64,000 bases of DNA from Tricholomella constricta (taxonomy: Eukaryota; Basidiomycota; Agaricomycetes; Agaricales; Lyophyllaceae): positions 124,001 to 188,000 of the forward strand of contig JAACJP010000006.1 in assembly GCA_013368375.1 (NCBI GenBank), in the 5' to 3' direction. Position numbers and translations under genes: made by a program. This document shows positions 33,472 to 41,818 of this stretch, piece after piece. Numbering within the stretch: position 1 is the stretch's first letter; each line of letters starts with the position of its first letter. The notes under the pieces were generated by a model. It ran no database searches. It saw only the letters and a list, made by a program, of their open reading frames with translations, and was not told where the DNA came from.

Positions 33472-35693
33472 TTATTTATCATCTGAGTCTGCTATATCTT
33501 CACCCAGGATTTGTGCGTCGGAGAAGTTGGCAAAGTGATTGGCAGAGTAGGGGCCGTGAAGTGCAGCATCCGAGTCCACATACAATTCCCCGTCCGAGTC
33601 CGTATCCGGGTCGGTATCCGATTCCGTATCCGAATAAATTCCCGTTGTCGAATCTCCATCCACATCCGTTTCCATGTCACTTTGATTGGTAGGTGAGCGT
33701 CCTTGCTCATCAGTATCCCCCAGGCCTGCGCTTACCTCATTGTCAACGTCCATTGAGTCAGTCACCGGAAAGGTGTATACCTCGCCGAATGCGGGTACAA
33801 GCTGTTGAACGCCGGCGGGACGATCTGCGGCTACAGCTTGGCCGGCACGGACATCTTCAGGTTCCCCATCGATTTCGAAGTCGAAGTCTGAACCTGCTTT
33901 GCTTTGGGGGGCTGGAGGGTCTGGTTGGACGGGATGGACTGTAAAGTCAAAGTCTGAACGCGCTTCACTTTCTGCGCGGACAAGGCTCCCGGGTGGCGGG
34001 ATGGCAGAGCCAAAATCAGAAGCCGACCGACTAGTGATACCGGAAGGCCGAACCGGAGGGCCAATGTCGAAATCAAAATCGGAACCTGCCTCCCTTGCAG
34101 GGGGGATGTGATCGGCGGCCGGGAGTGAAAAATCGAAATCAGACCCTGCCTCACTGGCAGGGCGAGGGATGTGATCGGCCCCCGGGATTGAGAAATCGAA
34201 ATCTGAAGCTGCCTCGCTTGCTGCACGAGCAGTATTCGGGCCCGGGGGAACAGCAACGACCGCCGGGATAGAGAAATCAAAATTGGAACCTGCCTCACTG
34301 GCAGGGCGAGGGATGTGATCGGCCCCCGGGATCGAGAAATCAAAATTCGAAGCTGCCTCGCTTGCCGCAGGAGCAGTATTCGGGCCCGGGGGAAGCACTG
34401 AGGTCCCGGGGATGGAGAAATTGAAACTGGACGCGGCTTCACTTGCAGCGCGCAGCGTCGGAAGGGGTGTGGAAAGCCGGGGGTTATTGACCACGGTGGA
34501 GGTCACTCCCGGAATGTCCATACTGTTCCGAGAAGGTCCAGGGGCCTTGACCATATCTGGTTTCCGGGTCCTTGCTTTCCGGGCATCAATCTGTTGCTTC
34601 GGAGGTGGCCAGCTCAGTTCTTGTCGGTCGGCGGGCACATGAGGGGGGTCAGGAAGCAGGAACGGGAGGGCAGGGGGCCCTGGAGTGGCTGGCCGGTAGG
34701 AAGGCATGCCATGCCAATCCGGGAAGCTCTTCGGATTGAGCACCGGAGGAGCTTCATTGTCATCGGCCAAATCGTCAAACCATTGCCGCCTGGTGCTTTG
34801 CAACGAGTCTTCTTCTGACCACTCACCCGTTAGAGTTCCCACCGACAAATTCCGCTCATAATCCGAGAAGACTCCCCCATCTGTCGTGGGCCGGAAGGCT
34901 GCAATGGCTTCTGCCCGGGTCAAGCGAATAGAAGTGGGATGGCTGTCTTGCGCCATTTCCGGTCCTCCACTCGTTGCCTCTGCAACATGTTTCTCCTTCA
35001 GCGCACCAATGAAATGAAGCCGGTGGAACCCGGCAGCGAGCCAAAGATCTTGCAAGCGCCGGGTTCGGAAGGTTGATTGACCACCCAAGACTTGAAGGCG
35101 CATGTCAAGGGACATATTTGTTGTCGGAGGTGGGGCAGCCGGGACAGACAACCTGCCAGCAAGCGGAGCCTGAGTTCGATGCAAGAGTAATGCCCTTGAG
35201 ATGGTCTCGCTGTCTAGCAGCGGACTGTCAGAAAAGGTCGTCCACCAATCACAGAGGTAACGGTCAACCCGGCCAGACGGATGACTGGGAGGCAATCCGA
35301 TGTCCAGGATATTACGAATTTCGGGGGACAAGAGCCGCTTTTCTGTCCATCGCGGACAGTAAAAGGTTCTTCGTGAGGATCTGGATGAGGGGGGGAATAT
35401 TGCAGGCATGCGTGAATACCGCAGCGGCACCAATGTGCAACAGCGCAAGGTCCTAGGGTGTCAAATGAGCGGTTGCAGTCTCGGATCATGGCAAAACTTA
35501 CCAATTCGGCCGAGATATTTTCCACGGCAAGTGTTTTTTGCTCTGCAGTCAGATCAGGGTTACTGATCAGACTTGCAAATGCACAACAGAGGCGGGATTC
35601 CATATAGTAGATGGTCTCCTGTGCAAACCTGGCATCCTCAGAGTGGTCACCCAGCTGCAAGTCAAAAGGTGTTGTCGGGTACAGTCCGGCCAT
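33472..35693 (-). CDS. Large disordered protein with about nine 'S-D-F-D-F' repeats; one apparent frameshift
   Basis: Exon 1 (35693-35502) begins MAGLYPTTPFDLQLGDHSED and contains YYMESRLCCAFASLI. A 49-nt GTAAGT...CTAG intron (35453-35501) follows, then LALLHIGAAAVFTHACNIPP with LIQILTKNLLLSAMDRKAAL. That frame ends soon after a run of five C (plus-strand g 35323-35327), while the next frame continues EIRNILDIGLPPSHPSGRVD for over 600 codons. One base fewer in the run would join them. The middle (plus 33865-34460) holds about nine degenerate units of type ASEAGSDFDFSIPGADHIPR. The C-terminus is very acidic (DSDGELYVDSDAALHG, ADSDDK). No known domain was recognised. It lies next to a probable KDZ-type fragment and may be part of that element. 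Confidence 0.6.
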
Positions 35694-35897
35694 GAGTGCT
35701 ATTTTGAAAGGATCAGTGCAAGATCAGATAGTGAAAGTAACAGCTTTTGTGACCAGGTCACGTGGAAAATTTGTATGGCCAAACCCGGCTGCGGGTTGAA
35801 AGGAAACCGGAATCATGGTCGACACTAATCCGGCTTTGACGCGCCACAATGTATGGTGTGCACATTATTATAGTGGGCATCAGTTTGTTATACATGC

Positions 35898-36382
35898 CTA
35901 TGATTTAATAGATACGTATGTCAGATTGATTTTCTGGAAGGCTTGCTCGGCCCTCACAGCGAGGAACTCATAGACAGCAACTTTCCGTGCTGCGTAAGCC
36001 GCTGGCCCGGTTTCCGTAGTCATTCCACGCTCCATCCAGATTTCGGATTGATGACAGAGGTATCTGACGGTCCAATCCATCTCATATCCCAACAGTTGGA
36101 ACTCTTCCCGCCAACGCTGCCGTTGTGCACGCGCTCGCAAAAAGTGAACCCGGTTGACTGAGTAGAATTTCAGAAACGTGTAGTCGGGTTGACAAAATAC
36201 ATACACTCGACAACTGCCCGTGGGTTATCTGCGGGAAGGTCATTGACCCGCCAGATCCATGAGAGACATCGGGTCGATGCACCAGCAAGATTTGGATCCC
36301 GGATTGCTGTACTGCTGTGCAGATCCTGCGGCTCCATGACCTTGTATGTTTGCAGAACTTCCCGGTCAGCACCGAGGGACAC
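35898..36382 (-). pseudogene. C-terminal fragment of a protein resembling KDZ-transposon proteins, truncated by an LTR
   Basis: Two exons joined by a 47-nt intron (GTATGT...TCAG). They read DREVLQTYKVMEPQDLHSST, STRCLSWIWRVND, then NRVHFLRARAQRQRWREEFQ, LLGYEMDWTVRYLCHQSEIW and GPAAYAARKVAVYEFLAVRA, ending IKS-stop at 35898. The order SWIWRV...RVHWLRAKA-like...RWEEE...EMxxTV is typical of the C-terminal region of the large KDZ (Kyakuja-Dileera-Zisupton) transposase-type proteins of basidiomycetes. The 5' part is missing because the outer Gypsy LTR starts at 36383. Family assignment is from memory of the motif pattern. Confidence 0.5.
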
Positions 36383-36872
36383 TGTTAGGGGAACACCCGT
36401 TCACGCCCTCCGACGCTCACCGACTGTCCCCCGACACGTGCGATCGCTCCCGACCGATCGCGCCCCCGACCCCGACGCTCCGACCCAAGCGTCGGTGTAC
36501 ATACTTATACATCCCTGTCGCTACCTCCCCTTCCAGCGCGCGCCCGATCCCGACGTCCGACATCCCGACGTCGGTCGCCCGACCTCGTGCCCGCGCCCTG
36601 AGCCACGAGGATCGGACAGCGTCGGGAACGTGTACATACACGCGCCACTGCCTATCCGTTATCATTATCGTACCATACACCCCAGAGAGCCGGCCCTCAC
36701 GTATCTTATTCGTATATAGTCATCCTCCCGACATGGGGGAATCCTTTACTCTATTCTCATTGGATTCCCCTCTGTCAGGTAGGTTACTTACGCTCTCTCT
36801 ACCGTACATAATATAACATTGGATTCCCCTCTGTCAGCACGACTAAGCTCTGCAGCTGAGGTCACCCTAACA
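36383..36872 (+). repeat. 5' LTR of the outer Gypsy element
   Basis: 490 bp, TGTTAGGG...CCCTAACA. It contains direct duplicates of ggattcccctctgtcag near the end and Sp1-like GC-rich blocks. It is clearly diverged from the 3' LTR by many substitutions and indels. Confidence 0.85.
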
Positions 36873-36999
36873 GCAGAATAGAGTAACTCTAGAAACCCGA
36901 CGAAGCTGACCGATCCGCTTCCGCGCCGAAACACGCGTCTGCTACACGCGACCGTCCAACGCGCGCTCGCTCCGATCGCCCGCCCAGTCCCGTTTCGAG

Positions 37000-38174
37000 A
37001 TGTCCGAATTTGGTGACATGTCGCAGCGACCGTTCTCTCCGTTCCTCACGACGGAGGAGCGGTTGGCGAATATGGAAGCCACAATTTCGGCTCTCTCTGC
37101 CTCCAATACCTCCAACTCGGCCTCTATGGACCGCCTCTCCGCTCTTTTCGAAAAATTCATGTCGGGGACACCCCCCAATCCCACCCCCGCTGCTCCCGAA
37201 GCAGACACGACCCCTCCGCCGCCTGAGACGACCACCCCGCTGCCAGGCTCTCCGCGATCGGGATCGCACCACCTCCGACCGTCGCCCCCTCCCATTTACG
37301 ACGGCGCCCGATCGGGCGGTCGCGCGTTCTTGAACGCCTGCAAGCTCTACTTCTCCTTGTGCGGGGGAAGTTTCGCCGACGACCACGCCGAATAGTATGG
37401 GTGCTGTCGTACATGCAGCACGGGCGAGCCGCCGACTTCGTCAGTCGGGTGTTTCAGTTCGGAACCGCCAAGGACGTCTTTCCCGCCTGGAAGGACTTCG
37501 AAGACACCTTCCGCGGCGAGTTCTTCCTCTTCGATGAGGTCGCCGATGCCGCGCTCATCCTGGAGTCGACAGCGTACTTCCAGAATGGTCGATCGATCGA
37601 CGAGTACATCGACTCGTTCCGATCCCTGTGGGTCAAGGCGGGCTACCCAGATGGGCGTCACCTGGTCCTCAAATTCCGTCGGGGAATGGACCCGAAGCTC
37701 TCGAGGCGACTCGGAAGCATCACCACGGGTCGCCCGCACGACGAGAAGATTGAGGAGTGGCTGAGGATCGCTCGTTCTCAAGATTTCATCATGAGGTCGG
37801 AGGACGACTTCCACTGTCGGATGGTCCCGACAAAGGCGCCTGACAGCCGCCAGCCCACCGCCGCAGCTGCACGATGGGCGTTCGCTACTGCCCCCGCTCC
37901 CGCTCCTGCTCTCGCTCCCCCCGCCCCCCGCGCTCCTGTCGCACCAGCCCCCAGGCCGATCCCCCAGGGCATCCCAATGGACGTAGATCGGATGCGCGAT
38001 CGAGTCGCGCCTGCCGACGACCACTGTTTCCGGTGCAAGAAAAAGGGTCACTACTCTCGTGACTGCCCTTTGCGCTGGGACGTGCGCCACATGCTCGATG
38101 ATGAGCTGGAGGCACTTATCATGGAACGTCTAGCTCGCAAGGACGCAGTCCCCGCCGACCCGACTCCATCGTAG
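37000..38174 (+). pseudogene. Gag of the outer Gypsy element (one frameshift)
   Basis: Starts at ATG 37000 (MSEFGDMSQRPFSPFLTTEE), with a helical segment and a Pro-rich linker. A gag domain begins GGRAFLNACKLYFSLCGGSF. At about 37390 the frame stops (HAE-TAG) and the next frame picks up at IVWVLSYMQHGRAADFVSRV, KDVFPAWKDFEDTFRGEFFL and YIDSFRSLWVKAGYPDGRHL, so one base seems lost. The CCHC knuckle CFRCKKKGHYSRDC lies near 38030-38070. It ends TAG at 38172-38174, where pol lies in the -1 frame, as is usual for gag-pol frameshifting. Confidence 0.75.
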
Positions 38175-38694
38175 GCCGACGCGACTGCCTCCGACGCCGA
38201 GGAGGGTTTTTAATCACACAACGGGTGGAACGTACGCCCCCGTTGTCTAGTCGTAATCGGTTCGCTCCTTTATCCGTAGAATACGCCAATACACCTAATA
38301 TTGCTGCTATTCCGACGAGTGAACCGACCGACAAAGACGTACATGCTAAGCCGATCGCCCCGTCGCGTCGTGGCCTACCCCGCTGGGAAAAGCGACTTCC
38401 TAGTCGCTTCATCGCCGCTGCCTCCCCCTGCCCCAGATCCCTGTGGCTCAACGTCGAACTGGAGACCACCGACACTCAGGAGTCGCATGCCGTCACTGCC
38501 CTAGTGGACAGCGGAGCGACCGGCAGTTTTCTCAATGTCGCTTTCGTCGAGAAACACAAGCTCACGACCAAGGTGCTTAGTCGGCCATCCCCGGTTTACA
38601 ATGTGGACGGCACCCTCAACGAAGGCGGTTCGGTCTCTTGCATCGTAGAAGCTGTCTTGCGATACAACGGTCATACCGAACGAGCCGCCTTCGG

Positions 38695-38928
38695 TGTAAC
38701 GGTTGTACGGGGTTGGGGGATCCTTGCGAGACACCAGACACGTTAAGCTAGACCAATCTGTGGGATTCTGCTAAGTACGTGTACAGGGTGAAGGTGCAAA
38801 GGATTATCTAAGCATAAACTGTACAGGACATTTATATACGCATAACAAAGATGGTCGTGCATTACCAGAAGGTAATGCCAAACAGGTCGCGTCTCAATAT
38901 AGACGTATTGTAACGCGCCGTCGTTACA
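38695..38928 (-). repeat. LTR of the nested Gypsy element (3' LTR in element sense)
   Basis: 234 bp, TG...CA ends, seemingly identical to 48926-49159. The tract CTCAAAGGGGGGTG (plus 38929-38942) lies beside it in element sense as polypurine primer. Confidence 0.95.
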
Positions 38929-39082
38929 CACCCCCCTTTGAGATCAATGTATGATCTCAGCAGATGGATGTGCATGGTTATTATTATAAGTACAAAGCGT
39001 GAGTATACAACTCCCGCTCAATTAGTGATCGCGTATGTATTTCGACGACTACCATGACTGTGGCGTACACTCGACGTTGTCG

Positions 39083-39601
39083 TTAAGCCTTCTCGACTAC
39101 ATCCATCGCATGGTCATCAGAAGCGTTAGCCTCTGGTAGAAGGACCAGTGGTGCGGATGAACTAGATGGAGCAGAGGGTGCTGGCGACGTAGTGGACTCG
39201 ATAGTTGGGAGCGGAGGACCTTCCACCATAGATGGTGGCGCAGGCGGGTCAGTGGTATCGTTAAACACCAGATCGCCATCGTAGAGTACAGTAGCTTCGC
39301 GGTCACGTCCGGTGATGAATTTCATCGACATGATGTCGTATCCTACAGGGTGTAGGCCGCGAGCGTGCGCAGTGTCCAGTCCTCGCTCTTTCTCGCAGTC
39401 GAGTAGTACGTGGAGTCTAGCGATATCATCGCGGGTCGGCTGTCGCCATCCATCCCATTGAGGAATGGCCGGGGGTATCCCGTAACGACATAGCCGAACA
39501 AGTCGGTCGTCGTCCACATTGTCGTATAGTGTACGATCAATTGTGGTTCCCGTATAATGCGCATCCAAGTAGTGGAGGCCGTAGGGATAGGCGTGATCAA
39601 T
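39083..39601 (-). CDS. ORF4: in-frame continuation of ORF3 after a UGA
   Basis: After the UGA of ORF3 the same frame goes on for about 172 codons (IDHAYPYGLHYLDAHYTGTT, RLVRLCRYGIPPAIPQWDGW, DCEKERGLDTAHARGL, GYDIMSMKFITGRDREATVL) and ends in a Pro/Ser/Ala-rich tail with HAMDVVEKA before the stop at 39083. There is no ATG near its start; the first in-frame ATG is well inside. This suggests it is the C-terminal part of the ORF3 protein, reached by readthrough or cut off by a recent nonsense change. No known domain was recognised. Confidence 0.65.
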   Translation of the reverse strand: MDHAYPYGLHYLDAHYTGTTIDRTLYDNVDDDRLVRLCRYGIPPAIPQWDGWRQPTRDDIARLHVLLDCEKERGLDTAHARGLHPVGYDIMSMKFITGRDREATVLYDGDLVFNDTTDPPAPPSMVEGPPLPTIESTTSPAPSAPSSSSAPLVLLPEANASDDHAMDVVEKA

Positions 39602-41677
39602 TCAAGCGACGGGTAGTCGATTGGCAAGAAGAGTACGGATTACGTCCGTTTCGGTTAAGTTGGCGGCATGCTCCTCAGGAAGAGCTAAGCGACCAAGGCT
39701 TGCCGTAGAAGGTAAGTGGTCGGGGATGCGATCCAATGGGTGAATGGCATTCCACGAGTCCACCGCTTCTCGATAGAGGTTCGGTCGAGCAATGATCATG
39801 GCGTATAGGCGCATGAATGCGACACGAGATGCGGCTCGGGTAGGGCTTATGGCGCGACCAAGGGCGTACCCGACCACAGTGCGGAAGTGGATCGAGAAGT
39901 TATAGTCGATCACTAGACCGCTATATACGTTGTCTAGGCCTGGCCTTCCGTGGTGTACAATATATTGTCCCCACACGTTGAAGTCCAGGGCTTGCGATAC
40001 CGATGGTATGGGTAAACCCGCACCTCGGGTTCGAGGGTTGCGCGCTGAAGTAGACAATACTCCAGCGGGCGGTGGTAACACAGGTCGTGTCCACGCAGCG
40101 TCATCGCGTATCGATGGTTTGTGAGCCGGATCGAAGTATTCTCGTTGAAGGATAAACTTCATAGTCCGGTCTCTGTGGGGTTCGGCGTATCGTGAAGCGA
40201 TACGATAGAAGTCCCAGAGTAGGTAGTGGGCTTCCACACGTTCGGTATCCATGTTGAAGTTATCGTCACGGAACTGAACCAGATTGCGGATGTCTCGAGG
40301 GGACATAGGGAACCCGCGAGGTGCACACTTGTACAAAGGTGAGCCTGTCGCATTGAATGCGGTTTTGTGTTCACGTTCGTATTCTAGAGCGTGACTAGCG
40401 CTCTGAGAGGCAAACACCGTATTACTGTACGGTGACCAGTACAGGCGTCGGTGAAGTAGTCCACCAAACGCGTTGTGGCGTTCGGGAGTACCATTGATGT
40501 GTAGTACGCCAATAGTATCTGGAATGCGTCCGACGAATGTCTCGAAGTTATACTTCAAGCGTTCGTTGGCTTCTCGGTCTGCAGCAAGGCGGTCACGGCG
40601 GACTGAGGCGTTGTGCTTCATTCGTAAGCTACGCTCGTCGGCGGTTTCGCTTGCTGGTTCCTCCTTCAGCGTACCGATGGTAGAGGGCTCTACAGTCTCT
40701 TGCATCGGTTCATCGGCAGGCGAGCTAGCGTCGACCAATCGTACATCGTCGACGGGCATCTGCTCGGGCACCACAAAGGCCTGACGTATCGTAAGTACAA
40801 TACGTCCAGCATCAATGTGCGGAGGTACGCCAAGAGGAAAGGGTACCTCAATAGTGGGGATCACTAGAGGTACTTTGGCGGCACTTGTGGGCGCAGATCC
40901 TATTTCTTGCGCTGGCGCCGTGGACTGCACCGATGTGGGTGCGGTCTGAGGACCCTGCGTCCGACTACGCTTGTCGGTATAAGGCATCGCGTTCGGCGAT
41001 GCGGGGCGCTTACGTAGCGCGCGTTGCAGCTCCTTGGTGATGTGGCGTTTAGCCATAGTTTGCTGATCAACTTCTCGTTGAAGGCGGTCAATGGTGTCAA
41101 GTAGTTGTCCTATCACGACCCTTGCCATTCCATCATGGATAAAGTCGACTACAAAGTCGGGTGCTACTCCGACGGTCTCGAGGCGGTTGAATATACCGTC
41201 TCGAGTATTTCCGTGAGAGTTCGAGGGATTTCCTTCCTTCTCTTCGACGGCTCGTTCACCCCCCTTTGGGCGGTGTGGTTTGTTACCACCACGCTGTTGT
41301 GAGGGGCGTCCCATCTCGACGCTTCTGTTCTTAGCATCAGGCAGCTGTCCAGGCTCGAGTTGCCCTGCTCCATGTCCATCGACATCCATTGGAGCGTGCA
41401 GGCGCTCAACGGCGGGTCCAGGAGCAGGCGTCTCGCCTGTGTTGGAAGGATTCTGTCCTTCGAACGGCTGATAGCTCGGTACCATTGTTGGCTGGTATGC
41501 TATCGATCCAAACGACAGTGGAGACTGTGCTTGGTTTTGCGGTTGCGTAGTTTGTTGCGCATGTTGTACGCGAGGTGAATTACTCGTAGCGCTGCGGTTA
41601 TTGCGACCGCGGCGTCCACGCGTTCCTCCCCCTCTTGAGTTTCCTCGAAAACTCATTGATTCTTGTCCAGACGACAT
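39602..41677 (-). CDS. ORF3: extra protein of the nested Gypsy element, 691 residues, unknown function
   Basis: Begins at ATG 41675-41677 with an Arg/Gly-rich, probably RNA-binding leader (SFRGNSRGGGTRGRRGRNNR), then a disordered Gln/Pro region with APMDVDG. A helical, coiled-coil-like stretch follows (LLDTIDRLQREVDQQTMAKR), and a basic patch ELQRALRKRPASPNAMPYTD. A second half (about residues 360-690) looks folded: RIPDTIGVLHINGTPERHNA, YLLWDFYRIASRYAEPHRDR, FNVWGQYIVHHGRPGLDNVY, VVGYALGRAISPTRAASRVA. No signal peptide, transmembrane segment or catalytic motif is visible, so it is not an envelope protein. It holds the place where env or accessory genes sit in other Gypsy elements. I do not recognise the family. 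Confidence 0.75.
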   Translation of the reverse strand: MSSGQESMSFRGNSRGGGTRGRRGRNNRSATSNSPRVQHAQQTTQPQNQAQSPLSFGSIAYQPTMVPSYQPFEGQNPSNTGETPAPGPAVERLHAPMDVDGHGAGQLEPGQLPDAKNRSVEMGRPSQQRGGNKPHRPKGGERAVEEKEGNPSNSHGNTRDGIFNRLETVGVAPDFVVDFIHDGMARVVIGQLLDTIDRLQREVDQQTMAKRHITKELQRALRKRPASPNAMPYTDKRSRTQGPQTAPTSVQSTAPAQEIGSAPTSAAKVPLVIPTIEVPFPLGVPPHIDAGRIVLTIRQAFVVPEQMPVDDVRLVDASSPADEPMQETVEPSTIGTLKEEPASETADERSLRMKHNASVRRDRLAADREANERLKYNFETFVGRIPDTIGVLHINGTPERHNAFGGLLHRRLYWSPYSNTVFASQSASHALEYEREHKTAFNATGSPLYKCAPRGFPMSPRDIRNLVQFRDDNFNMDTERVEAHYLLWDFYRIASRYAEPHRDRTMKFILQREYFDPAHKPSIRDDAAWTRPVLPPPAGVLSTSARNPRTRGAGLPIPSVSQALDFNVWGQYIVHHGRPGLDNVYSGLVIDYNFSIHFRTVVGYALGRAISPTRAASRVAFMRLYAMIIARPNLYREAVDSWNAIHPLDRIPDHLPSTASLGRLALPEEHAANLTETDVIRTLLANRLPVA

Positions 41678-41712
41678 TAGGTGCGATTTTTAGTGATAGT
41701 GGTAGTGCACAA

Positions 41713-41817
41713 GGGGGCAGAGAGAAAATTTTTCGCTCCCCCGATCGGAGCTCCACTCGATCGAAGTGATCGAGTCCAGCCACGCTGTGGCTGTGTGGCG
41801 CACATTGCATGCCACAC
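41713..41817. promoter_or_regulatory. Cluster of hairpins in the gap between pol and ORF3
   Basis: Perfect inverted repeats follow each other: ACTCGATC/GATCGAGT (41755-41775, loop 5), AGCCAC/GTGGCT (41778-41792, loop 3), GTGTGGC/GCCACAC (41793-41817, loop 11). A fourth, imperfect one (41713-41742) pairs GGGGG...GAAAA with TTTTC...CCCCC. They fill most of the 142-nt gap. A role in ORF3 translation, RNA packaging or RNA stability is possible; none is shown. Confidence 0.7.
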
Positions 41818-41818
41818 C

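Noticed and set aside
39083..41677. ORF3/ORF4 as a retroviral-type envelope gene
   Set aside because: No signal peptide, no transmembrane segment and no cleavage site; the Arg/Gly-rich start argues for a nucleic-acid-binding protein.
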